Shown: positions 37,004 to 45,380, counted from the first letter of the stretch. The stretch: 64,000 nt of DNA from Moorella sp. E308F (GCF_006538365.1 NZ_BJKN01000002.1:269276-333275); one strand, 5' to 3'. Translations and numbers: made by a program. The notes: generated by a model not told the origin, from the sequence alone.

Positions 37004-38002
37004 GTGAAAAAATTGCAGGTTAAATTTGGCACAGGTAACCCCAAAGGAAGCAGCAGGTCCCTGATTCGCCCCCTCCAGCGCGACCGGGGGAGCGGGGGAA
37101 ATGAATTAAACAGCCGGCGGCGGGTGGATGCTGTTATGGCCGAGCTGGAAAAGATGATCGGCCTGGAGAACGTTAAAGGTTTGATCAAGGAACTTAGAGC
37201 CTTTATTGAGATTCAACGCCGGCGCCAGCGGGAAGGCCTGGTGAGCAGCACCAATACCCTGCACATGATTTTTAAAGGCAACCCGGGTACAGGGAAAAGC
37301 ACCGTCGCCAGGTTCATGGGGAAGTTATTCAAAGAACTCGGCGTATTGACCCAGGGGCACCTGATTGAAGTAGAACGGGCGGATCTGGTGGGGGAGTATA
37401 TCGGCCACACGGCCCACAAAGCCCGGGAACAGCTTAAGAAGGCCATTGGCGGCATACTATTTATTGATGAGGCTTATTCCCTGGCCCGGGGCGGGGAGAA
37501 GGATTTCGGTCGCGAAGCCATTGACGTTCTGGTCAAGGGGATGGAGGATTACCGCGACAATATGGTTCTTATCCTGGCTGGTTATAAAGATGAAATGGAC
37601 TATTTCCTGGAGACAAATCCGGGGCTGCGCTCGCGTTTCCCTATCCAGCTGGAATTTCCCGATTATACCGTGCCGGAATTGATGGCCATTGCCCAGTTAA
37701 TGCTGGCGGAAAAACAATATATGCTTACGCCGGCGGCTGCCGGGGAACTGGAAAGAATTTTACGCCGGGAAGTCCTTTTCGGCCACCCCTATAACGGCAA
37801 TGCCCGCATGGTGCGCAATATTATCGAAAGGGCCATGCGCCGCCAGGCCCTGCGGCTGGTAAACAAGAAAACCCTCACCCGGCAGGAATTAATGAGTATT
37901 GAAAAGGAAGACCTGCTGCGGCCGGCGCCGCCGGTCGGGATAAAGGAAGGTGAAAGCGACTTTGCCGGGGGACCACCGATCTGTTATAATAACTCCCGGT
38001 AG
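37004..38002 (+). CDS. spoVK: AAA ATPase, SpoVK/CbbX type
   Basis: A 332-residue AAA protein of the CbbX/SpoVK group. After a basic N-terminal stretch come the Walker A GNPGTGKST, the Walker B GGILFIDEAYSLARGG, sensor-1 VLILAGYKDEM and an arginine-finger segment NPGLRSRFP. SpoVK in Bacillus is needed for spore maturation; the name here rests on family and its position between hfq and lexA. GTG 37004 follows GGGGAGGGCGG. Confidence 0.85.
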   Translation: MKKLQVKFGTGNPKGSSRSLIRPLQRDRGSGGNELNSRRRVDAVMAELEKMIGLENVKGLIKELRAFIEIQRRRQREGLVSSTNTLHMIFKGNPGTGKSTVARFMGKLFKELGVLTQGHLIEVERADLVGEYIGHTAHKAREQLKKAIGGILFIDEAYSLARGGEKDFGREAIDVLVKGMEDYRDNMVLILAGYKDEMDYFLETNPGLRSRFPIQLEFPDYTVPELMAIAQLMLAEKQYMLTPAAAGELERILRREVLFGHPYNGNARMVRNIIERAMRRQALRLVNKKTLTRQELMSIEKEDLLRPAPPVGIKEGESDFAGGPPICYNNSR

Positions 38003-38030
38003 TTTGAGGTACGGGGGTTAAGAAAAAGAA

Positions 38031-39326
38031 TTGGACTGGTACAAAGATATATCCAGTTTTTTTCCCGTTGCCCCCTGGCTGGTAGAGAAGCTAGAGGAAG
38101 CCGAAAATAATAGCCGGGAAGCAATCGCGGCCGTAAATGCCGTCAGTGACCGGAACCACTTCAAGGTCCTCCGGGCCTTTCAAAAACACGAGGTAAACGA
38201 GTACCATTTCCAGGATTCTACGGGATATGGCTACGGCGACCTGGGGCGTTCCACCCTGGAGCGGCTTTTTGCCAGCATTTTTGGCGGCAATGCCGCGCTG
38301 GTTCGCCCGCAGATTGTTTCCGGCACCCACGCCCTGACCCTGGCTTTAAGCGCCCTCCTGCGACCAGGAGACACCTTGCTCTCCGCCTGTGGGCGCCCCT
38401 ACGATACCCTGGCTACGGTCATCGGCCTTGGCCCACGGGTTGCAGGAAGCTTAAGAGAATGGGGGATAAAATACGCCGAAGTGGCCCTGGACACCAGGGG
38501 CCGGCCTGACTTGGTTAAAATCGGCGAAGCGGTAACCAGCCTCAGGCCCCGCCTGTGCCTTATCCAGCGTTCCCGGGGCTATAGCTTACGTCCTTCCCTG
38601 GGTATTGAGGAGATTGCCCGGATTGTCGGCACCATTAAAGAGGCCAACCGGGAAAGCGTCTGCCTGGTAGATAACTGTTACGGGGAGTTAGTAGAGGATA
38701 AGGAGCCGGGCGAGGTGGGCGCCGATCTGGTGGTAGGTTCTTTAATTAAAAACCCCGGCGGCGGCCTGGCGCCGGGGGGCGGGTACATAGTGGGCCGGGA
38801 AGACCTGGTAGAGGTGGTGGCGGCGCGCCTTACCGCCCCCGGCCTCGGTGGTGAGCTGGGGGCCTTTACTGAGAAACGCCTTTACTACCAGGGCTTATAC
38901 CTGGCGCCCCTGGTGGTCAGGGAAGCCCTAACGGGAGCCATCGTCGCGGCTGCCTTTTTCCGGGACCTGGGCTTTAACGTTGATCCCCTGCCCGGGGAAC
39001 GGCGGCGGGATATCGTCCAGTGTATTATCCTGGAGAAAAAGGAAGCATTACTGGCCTTTTGCCAGGGACTGCAAAGGGGTTCCCCGGTAGAGGCAGGTAC
39101 GCTGCCGGAACCGGCCCTTTTGCCCGGTTATAAGGACGAGGTCATTATGGCCGGGGGCACCTTTATCCAGGGGTCTTCCATTGAACTCAGCGCCGACGGT
39201 CCCTTAAGGCCGCCCTATGCCGTTTTTCTCCAGGGGGGACAGGCCTATCCCTATACCCGCATCGCCCTCCTCATGGCAGCCCAGGAATTGATAAACCGGG
39301 GTTTGCTTCAAGAGAAACGGCGGTAA
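38031..39326 (+). CDS. PLP-dependent enzyme, methionine gamma-lyase-like (aluminium-resistance family)
   Basis: A 431-residue fold-type I PLP protein of the family annotated as aluminium resistance or YnbB. YGYGDLGRSTLER and the PLP lysine in SLIKNPGGGLAPGGGYIVG are typical. The substrate is not established; weak similarity to Cys/Met metabolism enzymes explains the usual name. TTG start follows GGGGGTTAAG. Its 3' end overlaps the convergent lexA 3' end by 19 bases. Confidence 0.85.
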   Translation: MDWYKDISSFFPVAPWLVEKLEEAENNSREAIAAVNAVSDRNHFKVLRAFQKHEVNEYHFQDSTGYGYGDLGRSTLERLFASIFGGNAALVRPQIVSGTHALTLALSALLRPGDTLLSACGRPYDTLATVIGLGPRVAGSLREWGIKYAEVALDTRGRPDLVKIGEAVTSLRPRLCLIQRSRGYSLRPSLGIEEIARIVGTIKEANRESVCLVDNCYGELVEDKEPGEVGADLVVGSLIKNPGGGLAPGGGYIVGREDLVEVVAARLTAPGLGGELGAFTEKRLYYQGLYLAPLVVREALTGAIVAAAFFRDLGFNVDPLPGERRRDIVQCIILEKKEALLAFCQGLQRGSPVEAGTLPEPALLPGYKDEVIMAGGTFIQGSSIELSADGPLRPPYAVFLQGGQAYPYTRIALLMAAQELINRGLLQEKRR

Positions 39327-39928
39327 AGGCCGATGACTTTACCCAGAATGCTTACTTCCCGGGTTTTGATGGGCTGCAGGCGGCTGTTGGCGGGAACCAG
39401 TTCTATATGGTCTTCATAGCGGTAGAAATATTTAACGGTAGCTTCGTCGCCGAGGAGAGCAACGACAATATCCCCGTTTTCGGCTCTGTCCTGGGGCCTG
39501 ACGATGAGGTAATCGCCCTCCAGGATACCCGCTTCGATCATGCTGTCGCCCTGGACCTGGAGCATAAAAGCGTCTTCACTACCAGCAAGTTCGGAGGAGA
39601 GAGGAAAGACTTCTTCGATATTTTCTACGGCCAGAATGGGCTGCCCGGCGGTAATTTTGCCCAGCAAGGGGATGGAAACTATATTTCTGGATGTATGGGG
39701 TAGTCCCGGGTGGGGGGTAAGGATTTCAATGGCCCGGGAACGGGTGGGATCGCGGCGGATGTAACCCTTTTTCTCCAGCCGGTTTAAATGACCGTGAACG
39801 GTAGAACTGGAACGTAGCCCGGTAGCCCGGCAAATGTCCCGCACTGTAGGTGGGTAACCGTGCACTTCGATAAAATGGCGGATATAGTTAAGGACCATTT
39901 CCTGCCGGGGCGTTAAATCGGATGACAC
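39308..39928 (-). CDS. lexA: LexA SOS repressor
   Basis: A 206-residue LexA: N-terminal winged HTH (PPTVRDICRATGLRSSSTVHGHL), the self-cleavage Ala-Gly bond at about residues 94-95, catalytic Ser129 in QGDSM and Lys166 in ATVKYFYR. GTG 39928 is preferred because AGGAGG lies 7 bases upstream; earlier in-frame TTG codons overlap or precede that site. A LexA-box-like sequence upstream suggests autoregulation. Confidence 0.95.
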   Translation of the reverse strand: MSSDLTPRQEMVLNYIRHFIEVHGYPPTVRDICRATGLRSSSTVHGHLNRLEKKGYIRRDPTRSRAIEILTPHPGLPHTSRNIVSIPLLGKITAGQPILAVENIEEVFPLSSELAGSEDAFMLQVQGDSMIEAGILEGDYLIVRPQDRAENGDIVVALLGDEATVKYFYRYEDHIELVPANSRLQPIKTREVSILGKVIGLYRRFS

Positions 39929-39981
39929 CCTCAATCCCTCCTGGATCAAGCTCTAACTTATCCTAACATATTTTTATCCTG

Positions 39982-39995
39982 TAAACAACCGTTCG
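39982..39995 (-). promoter_or_regulatory. LexA (SOS) box upstream of lexA
   Basis: On the minus strand CGAAC-GGTT-GTTTA, close to the Gram-positive box CGAAC-N4-GTTCG. It lies about 55 bases before the lexA start and abuts a TTTACA / GATAAG promoter-like pair with 17-base spacing. Confidence 0.65.
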
Positions 39996-40063
39996 ATATA
40001 TAAAAATAAATATTTGCTGCTATTTGGATGGAGCCCTTTACAAAGCTGAGGGGCAGCCGGTAG

Positions 40064-40218
40064 TTGACAGCTCAAAGATGAGCAGGGTAAATGAGGGAGG
40101 CGGTATGGTTTAAGAAACTATAACTTCCTATAATAATTATTATGTAAACTAATGAGGGGGCTTGCAGGATGAGCAATGAGAATAACAAATAAACCGGTGC
40201 CTGGACCGGTTTATTTGT
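40064..40218 (+). other. Short transcription unit with a 7-codon reading frame and a 14-bp hairpin
   Basis: In the 340-base gap between lexA and the 2Fe-2S gene, TTGACA (40064-40069) precedes GTAAAT by 17 bases. Downstream, a G-rich ribosome-binding-like site GAGGGGG stands before ATG 40169, which opens only seven codons (stop TAA 40190-40192). A perfect 14-bp hairpin (40185-40198 with 40205-40218) starts at this stop. It may be a small RNA, a leader peptide or a relic. The hairpin could also terminate the convergent gene at 40271-40678. Confidence 0.4.
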
Positions 40219-40270
40219 CAGCACGCATAGCTAATCCCCGGGCAATCACCGATTGCACCGCCGGGCCACA

Positions 40271-40678
40271 TCAGGTTCCGGCGGGGTTTTGGGTAAGGCA
40301 GTCATGACCGGCGTTGGCACCCGTATGTTCCCGGATGTCCTTTAAACTGTGGCAGCATTGCCGGGTTACTATGTGAGCCAATATCTCATTATCCGTAACG
40401 TTATTACAGTAGCAGATTATCCGGGGCGATTCTTCTTTAAACCAGACCGGTACGCGGACATTTTCCTTGGTAAAAACGGTGCCGTTGTCGCCGTAGTAGA
40501 CAACGTTACATGATGATGACAGGCATAAATTGTACTGGATAGCCTTTAAAGATGCCGCTGCTGGCGTATTAAGTAAACTAGCTACCGTAATCTCCGGAAC
40601 TTTTTGCCCCTTTGTACCACAGACCGGGCAAGCCGTAGCAGCTTCCCTGCCTTTACCACCGCAAACTTCATGCGTCAT
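40271..40678 (-). CDS. Csac_0668-like 2Fe-2S cluster-binding protein (Cys form)
   Basis: A 135-residue cysteine-rich protein. Residues 17-20 hold a CPVC zinc-ribbon-like pair, residues 52-57 a CLSSSC motif, and the C-terminal half a BFD-type cluster region with CYC (89-91), CC (108-109) and a final Cys at 127. It resembles the family named after Csac_0668, in which some members carry selenocysteine; all codons here are Cys. A metallochaperone or electron-transfer role is suggested by related CopZ-type proteins, not shown. ATG 40678 follows AAAGGAAG. Confidence 0.75.
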   Translation of the reverse strand: MTHEVCGGKGREAATACPVCGTKGQKVPEITVASLLNTPAAASLKAIQYNLCLSSSCNVVYYGDNGTVFTKENVRVPVWFKEESPRIICYCNNVTDNEILAHIVTRQCCHSLKDIREHTGANAGHDCLTQNPAGT

Positions 40679-40781
40679 TATGAGTACTTCCTTTCTTTTA
40701 TGTATTAAAAAGCTGGCCCGTCTATCCCGGGTAAAGTCCAGGACCAGCTTATATTATACTCCTTTTATTATTTATTTCCTA

Positions 40782-40916
40782 TTATTTATTTTCCGGGCCC
40801 CGTTCGGGATCAATTATAACCTGGTTGCCGCGGATGTGATGAAGCTCCCTGGCCCTTACTTTTGAACGGCGGTCCTGATTGGGGCCGTTACGGCTGAGTT
40901 TAAAACGCCTGGGCAT
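40782..40916 (-). CDS. Very small basic protein (44 residues)
   Basis: ATG 40916 follows a good binding site (AGGGGGTGG, 8 bases upstream) and opens 44 codons to TAA. The product begins MPRRFKLSRNG, is strongly basic in its first 30 residues and ends in DPERGPENK. No membrane segment or cysteine is present. It lies upstream of, and in the same direction as, the 2Fe-2S gene. I do not recognise a family. The clean Shine-Dalgarno and codon use resembling the neighbours support a real gene. Confidence 0.6.
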   Translation of the reverse strand: MPRRFKLSRNGPNQDRRSKVRARELHHIRGNQVIIDPERGPENK

Positions 40917-41051
40917 CTCTTTCCACCCCCTTGCTAATTATTGAGTAAAAGACGGGCCTTGGAACTATGAAGCAATTCCTATCGCTAGTTTATATACCTT
41001 ACCTTGCCTCTACCCAGGCAATTCCCGGTATTATGTTAATGAAATAGAGAA

Positions 41052-41079
41052 TAGACACTGCCCTCAGGTATGATAATAA
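41052..41079 (+). promoter_or_regulatory. Promoter of the 50-residue membrane protein gene
   Basis: TAGACA (41052-41057), 16-base spacer, TAATAA (41074-41079). Confidence 0.5.
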
Positions 41080-41099
41080 GCTTAAAGGGGGGATTTCAG

Positions 41100-41252
41100 G
41101 TGTTCCGAGCCCGTTTTACCATGGGGTCGCGCCCTCAGCGGCGCGGCTGGCCCTGGTGGCTCACCTTACTGGCTTACCCCATGGGCTTGCTGGATGGTTA
41201 CTTGTTAAGTATATGGTTGCGACGACGCCAGCAACAAGAACCAGTCGGCTAG
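41100..41252 (+). CDS. Small membrane protein (50 residues)
   Basis: GTG 41100 follows AAGGGGGG. The product has a basic N-terminus (VFRARFTMGSRPQRRG), a single hydrophobic helix starting WPWWLTLLAYPMGLLDGYLL, and a basic tail (RRRQQQ), so it is probably a single-pass inner-membrane protein. No family recognised. It is followed directly by a terminator, so it is a monocistronic unit. Confidence 0.6.
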   Translation: MFRARFTMGSRPQRRGWPWWLTLLAYPMGLLDGYLLSIWLRRRQQQEPVG

Positions 41253-41278
41253 CCGGGGGCTAAGCCCCCTCCTTTTCT
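41253..41278 (+). terminator. Terminator after the small membrane protein gene
   Basis: GGGGGC (41255-41260) pairs with GCCCCC (41264-41269) across TAA, followed by TCCTTTTC. The next 220 bases up to the methylase gene hold no gene that I can see. Confidence 0.75.
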
Positions 41279-41491
41279 TACCGATTTTTTCAACCTACTT
41301 CCAGTTTCTTGCTACTTTTATATACCTGGGCGGGACGGTCGACAATAGCGGCAGAGCCTGCCTGCATGAGGTTTTTTTACCCCCGCAGCTTTTGAAGCTC
41401 TCTACGGCAGCTCTGGGTTTGCCCCGCCTATATTACCGAAGTAAAATAAAATTTTGCAATATACCGATAAAACCACAACCGATGCCACCTG

Positions 41492-41500
41492 TGCTATTAT
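41492..41500 (+). promoter_or_regulatory. Extended -10 promoter of the Dam-type methylase gene
   Basis: TGC followed by TATTAT (41495-41500), 13 bases before AAGGAGG. Confidence 0.45.
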
Positions 41501-41530
41501 ATAAGTAAGCTCAAGGAGGTGTCTTCGTTA

Positions 41531-42343
41531 GTGCGCCCTTTTCTTAAGTGGCCGGGCGGCAAGTACCGGATCGTCAACGCGATCAGGGCCAGGTTGCCTA
41601 AAGGCAAACGCCTGGTGGAGCCCTTCGCCGGGTCCGGCGCGGTCTTCCTTAACACCGACTACCCGGCCTACTGGCTGAGTGACAGCAATGCTGACCTCAT
41701 CAACCTCTACCGCACGCTCCAGTCCCAGGGAGAAGAATTTATCCGGTACTGCCGCTCCTTCTTCGTTCCGAAGAATAACACGCCGGAAAGGTACTACGAA
41801 CTGCGGGAAACCTTCAATAACACGAAAGACGTCGTGCTGAAGTCGGCCCTGCTGGTCTACCTTAACCGTCACGGCTACAACGGGCTGGTCCGCTACAACG
41901 CGCAAGGTAGCTATAACGTGCCCTTCGGCCAGTATAGAAGGCCCTACTTCCCGGAAGCCGAGATGAGGTACTTCTACCAGAAGTCGCGGGATGCTGAGTT
42001 TACTGTGGCTGATTTCACCGAGGTTATGGCCGCGGCCCGACCCGGGGACGTCTTCTACTGCGACCCTCCCTACGTGCCGCTTTCCGAGACCGCCAACTTC
42101 ACTACCTACAGCGCCGGTGGCTTTTCCATGGACCAGCAGGCGGAGCTGGCCCGGCTTGCTATAGAGCTTTCGCAGGCGGGCATACCGGTCCTCATCTCCA
42201 ACCATGAGACTGAGTTTACCAACAAAGCCTATCAATCGGCCAGTATAACCAGGATCCAGGTCCAGCGGTCCATCAGCTGTGATGGGAACAACCGTGGCAA
42301 GGTCGGCGAAGTGCTGGCCCTTTTCGAGGGGGCAAGGCTATGA
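41531..42343 (+). CDS. Dam-type DNA adenine-N6 methyltransferase (solitary)
   Basis: A 270-residue D12-class methyltransferase with FLKWPGGKYR (SAM motif I region) at the N-terminus, EPFAGSGAVFLN, and the catalytic DPPY in FYCDPPYVP near residue 182. D12 enzymes usually methylate adenine in GATC-type sites. GTG 41531 lies 11 bases after AAGGAGG; GTG 41519 would overlap that site. No restriction endonuclease or MutH gene is adjacent. It is bounded by its own promoter and a terminator, which fits a solitary or acquired gene; the recognition site is unknown. Confidence 0.88.
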   Translation: MRPFLKWPGGKYRIVNAIRARLPKGKRLVEPFAGSGAVFLNTDYPAYWLSDSNADLINLYRTLQSQGEEFIRYCRSFFVPKNNTPERYYELRETFNNTKDVVLKSALLVYLNRHGYNGLVRYNAQGSYNVPFGQYRRPYFPEAEMRYFYQKSRDAEFTVADFTEVMAAARPGDVFYCDPPYVPLSETANFTTYSAGGFSMDQQAELARLAIELSQAGIPVLISNHETEFTNKAYQSASITRIQVQRSISCDGNNRGKVGEVLALFEGARL

Positions 42344-42431
42344 CTTAGATTGGATATGCCAATGACTCGCGCCTTTTGCTTGTCCCGCCATGGAAAATTA
42401 GAACTGACCTCGACAATTTTGCCCACGAAAA

Positions 42432-42471
42432 TAGCCCCCTTCTAGCGTTACCGCTCTCTTTTAGGGGGCTA
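42432..42471 (-). terminator. Terminator after tRNA-Glu
   Basis: TAGCCCCCT (42432-42440) pairs with AGGGGGCTA (42463-42471). On the minus strand it is followed by TTTTCG, so it ends the tRNA-Glu transcript; it may also serve the convergent methylase gene. Confidence 0.65.
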
Positions 42472-42499
42472 ATCCGGCTGAAGCCTCGAATTTAAGGAA

Positions 42500-42575
42500 T
42501 GGTAGCCCTACGGGGATTCGAACCCCGGTTACCGCCGTGAGAGGGCGGCGTCCTAGGCCACTAGACGATAGGGCC
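42500..42575 (-). tRNA. tRNA-Glu (CTC)
   Basis: A full cloverleaf on the minus strand with acceptor GGCCCTA, anticodon loop CTCTCAC (CTC), T-loop TTCGAAT between CGGGG and CCCCG, and an encoded CCA. The first acceptor pair is G-U. It lies between the methylase gene and nfo. Confidence 0.93.
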
Positions 42576-42590
42576 TCAACCCGGTATTTA

Positions 42591-43460
42591 TTATAGCACA
42601 GATTCCCATGAGCCGTCAAGACATAGTTTTTGCACCAGGGCAATTTCAGACCCGTATTCTTTATAGTTGCTTACCGGTGTTTCTAAAAGCATGGTTAACT
42701 TACGAAGAAAAGGATCATTGACAATAGCAGCTATCCCCTGCTCCCCCAGTTCTCCCCTGCCGATACCGGCATGGCGATCCCGGTGACTGCCCAGGGGTAC
42801 CAGGGAATCGTTTAAATGCATGACCCTGATTCGCTCCAGGCCGATCTCTGCTTCTAACTCTTTTACCAGTTGCCGGCAGCCTGATGGGGTTCGCAGGTCC
42901 CACCCGGCGGCGAATAGATGGGCCGAGTCCAGGCAAACACCCACCCTATCCGGCCAGTTCAGGCCCGCCAGGATGTAACGCAAATCCTCGAGGGAACCTA
43001 ATTCTTTTCCCTGACCGGCCATAGTTTCCAGTAAAAGCATTGGGACCGGACCGGGGATACTTAAATAGGACTCTTTGATCACCTGGATAATCCTCTCCAA
43101 AGCGGCCTCGCGGTCGCCTTCGTAATGGCCGGGGTGAGTGATCAGGTATTCGCCCCCGATAGCAGCCACCCTCAAGGTGTCATCATGAAGTACCATACGG
43201 GCAAATTCCTGCTGCCTGCCTGGCACAGCTCCCAGGTTGACGGTATAGGGCAGGTGGCCGGCAATGGGATAGAGGCCGGCCCTTTGTCTGGCCTCCTGCC
43301 AGGTGGCTATTTCTGAAGGTGGGATTTCCCTGGCCGCGCCGCCGCGGGGGTTGCGGGTGAAATACTGGAAGGTATTGGCCTTTATCTCTGCGGCCATAGT
43401 TACGGTTTTCGGCAATCCCTTCGCTATGGAAAGGTGGGCTCCCAGGCGTAGCATTTTCAT
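42591..43460 (-). CDS. nfo: Endonuclease IV (deoxyribonuclease IV)
   Basis: Nfo cuts DNA 5' of abasic sites and removes 3' blocking groups in base-excision repair. The 289-residue TIM-barrel protein shows the zinc ligands in GAHLSIAKG, HPGHYEG, LLLETMAG, CLDSAHLFAAG, MHLNDS and DRHAGIG near the C-terminus. ATG 43460 and ATG 43454 are both possible starts; AGGAAGG lies just upstream. Confidence 0.95.
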   Translation of the reverse strand: MKMLRLGAHLSIAKGLPKTVTMAAEIKANTFQYFTRNPRGGAAREIPPSEIATWQEARQRAGLYPIAGHLPYTVNLGAVPGRQQEFARMVLHDDTLRVAAIGGEYLITHPGHYEGDREAALERIIQVIKESYLSIPGPVPMLLLETMAGQGKELGSLEDLRYILAGLNWPDRVGVCLDSAHLFAAGWDLRTPSGCRQLVKELEAEIGLERIRVMHLNDSLVPLGSHRDRHAGIGRGELGEQGIAAIVNDPFLRKLTMLLETPVSNYKEYGSEIALVQKLCLDGSWESVL

Positions 43461-43484
43461 GCCTTCCTCCGGGTCTAATGATTA

Positions 43485-44360
43485 TCACATTTTTCGAAAC
43501 TGGACATTGTTATTATCCTCAATCACCGCTAGGAGCATGCCGGCCAGGATGAACAGGCAACCGGCCCCCTGGCGCCAGGTAAGGGTCTCCTGGCCCCAGC
43601 GATAGGCTGCCAGGGCGGCAAAAACGGGTTCCATGGTGAAGATAATGGCTGTATGGGCGGCGGTGGTAAACTGCTGGACTTTGTTTTGAATGAGGTAGGC
43701 CAGGGAGGTGGCCGGCAGGGCTGTAAGCAGGAACGCCTGCCAGACGGCGGGAGTAAACCTGGCCGGTAACCTTTCACCGGGGAGGGCCAGCAAAAAAGCA
43801 ACTACGGCAACGGTGCCCAGCTGCACGCCGGTAAAGAGCAAGGAGTTATGGCGGCTGGCATAACGGTCTACCAGTAAAATCTGGCCGGCAAAACAAAGGG
43901 CGCCCAGGAGGACCAGAAAATCACCGGGATTAAAGGCTAAACCCGCATTTAAAGTCAGGAGAGCCAGGCCAATGGTTGCGGTAAAGGCACCGGTTATGGT
44001 GAAGGCACCTGGTAAGTTACGGTAGAAAATAGCGCTTAACAGGGGTACGAGGACTACCGATAAACCGGTGATAAAACCGGCGCCGGCTGCTGATGTAAAC
44101 TTTAGGCCCAGGGTTTGAAAGATATAACCCCCACTTAAAAAAAGGCCCACCAGGCTGCCGTTAACCAAGGTAAACCGGTCAATGGCAAACCAGTGCCGCC
44201 AGGCTACAAGGGCTAAAAAAATAAAGGCCAGCAGGAAGCGCAGGGCGACAAAATATAAAGGCCCGATACCGGTTAAAGCCCGCTGCACGGCTACAAAAGT
44301 AGTTCCCCAGATAAAGGTTACCAGTAAAAGGGCGGTATCAGCCAGGAGCTGTTTTGGCAA
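43485..44360 (-). CDS. EamA-family (DMT) transporter
   Basis: A 291-residue membrane protein with ten hydrophobic segments arranged as two EamA repeats of five, for example FIWGTTFVAVQ in the first repeat and FTMEPVFAALAAYRWGQE in the second. DMT exporters move amino acids, nucleosides or drugs; the substrate is not predictable from sequence. The ATG follows a weak binding site and the gene stands upstream of nfo in the same direction, with a 24-base gap. Confidence 0.88.
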   Translation of the reverse strand: MPKQLLADTALLLVTFIWGTTFVAVQRALTGIGPLYFVALRFLLAFIFLALVAWRHWFAIDRFTLVNGSLVGLFLSGGYIFQTLGLKFTSAAGAGFITGLSVVLVPLLSAIFYRNLPGAFTITGAFTATIGLALLTLNAGLAFNPGDFLVLLGALCFAGQILLVDRYASRHNSLLFTGVQLGTVAVVAFLLALPGERLPARFTPAVWQAFLLTALPATSLAYLIQNKVQQFTTAAHTAIIFTMEPVFAALAAYRWGQETLTWRQGAGCLFILAGMLLAVIEDNNNVQFRKM

Positions 44361-44506
44361 TGCAACTCACCGATTTTATTATCCATTTCCAGCGATAACC
44401 TGTCAAGAATTAACCTACCGCGGCAGGATTTTTATTAATTAAAGCGAATAAATATTAGATTGTTGCCCGGTGGCAAGTGATAATTTGTATAAGGAGGAAA
44501 AAGTTC

Positions 44507-45364
44507 ATGAAGGCGTGGCAAAAGATATTTAGCTTACTGGTGCTGGTGTTTTTAGTCGCTGGCCTGGCCGGCTGCGGCAGCGGCGCTTCCCAGGAAAAAG
44601 GTCCTGATACACAAACCAAGCCAGCCGCTTCCGGTACCAGCACCTCCAGCAGGCCCAAATATTCTGTAGCTCTGGAAGCTACCTTTGCGCCCTTTGAATT
44701 CCGGGATATGAAGACGGGTGATTTTACCGGTTTCGATGTCGACCTGATCAAGGCCATCGGCCAGGTAGCCGGCTTTGATGTGGAAATTAAAGAAATGGGC
44801 TTTGATGGTATAATTACGGCCCTGCAGACCAACAACGTCGACCTGGCCATCTCCGGGATCAGCATTGATGATGAACGCAAAAAAGCAGTAGATTTTTCCC
44901 TTCCCTACTACCAGTCGGGACTGGTGGTGGCGGTAAAGGCGGATAACAATACCATCAAGGGCTTTGATGATTTAAAGGGCAAAAAGATTGCCGTCCAGAT
45001 CGGTACCACCGGTGCCAAAGAAGCGAAAAAGATCCCCGGGGCCAAAGTCACTGAACTGGATAAAGTACCGGATGTCTTCCTGGAACTGAAAAATGGCGGT
45101 GTCGACGCTGTGGTAAATGACCTGCCTGTTACCGCCTATTATATCCAGCAGGGCAATAAAGATATCAAGATTGTTGGCGATGTAAGGTCGGCTGAGTACT
45201 ACGGTATTGCCGTTCCCAAAGGTAAACCGGAAGTCTTGCAGAAGATCAATGACGGCTTAAAGGCCCTTAAGGCCAGTGGCCAGTATGCTGAGATTTATAA
45301 GAAGTGGTTCGGCCAAGAGCCGCCTGCTTTCCTGCCCGGCGAACCGCCGCAGCAGATACAATAA
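44507..45364 (+). CDS. Polar amino-acid ABC transporter, substrate-binding lipoprotein
   Basis: A 285-residue extracytoplasmic binding protein. The signal peptide ends in a lipobox LAGC near residue 22-25, so it is probably lipid-anchored. The mature part has the family-3 pattern (EATFAPFEFRD, FTGFDVDLIKAIG, AISGISIDDERKK, IAVQIGTTG), typical of glutamine/polar amino-acid binding. ATG 44507 follows AAGGAGG. The permease and ATPase genes follow; a long hairpin separates this gene from the permease and may raise its relative expression. Confidence 0.93.
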   Translation: MKAWQKIFSLLVLVFLVAGLAGCGSGASQEKGPDTQTKPAASGTSTSSRPKYSVALEATFAPFEFRDMKTGDFTGFDVDLIKAIGQVAGFDVEIKEMGFDGIITALQTNNVDLAISGISIDDERKKAVDFSLPYYQSGLVVAVKADNNTIKGFDDLKGKKIAVQIGTTGAKEAKKIPGAKVTELDKVPDVFLELKNGGVDAVVNDLPVTAYYIQQGNKDIKIVGDVRSAEYYGIAVPKGKPEVLQKINDGLKALKASGQYAEIYKKWFGQEPPAFLPGEPPQQIQ

Positions 45365-45380
45365 GTTCCTGGGAATCAAA

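Noticed and set aside
40530-40865. 111-codon plus-strand frame antisense to the 2Fe-2S gene and the 44-residue gene
   Set aside because: No ribosome binding site, and both minus-strand genes have good starts and meaningful composition.
41531-42343. Methyl-directed mismatch repair system linking the Dam-type gene with mutS/mutL
   Set aside because: No mutH in the window, the genes are 6 kb or more apart, and MutL carries its own endonuclease motif.
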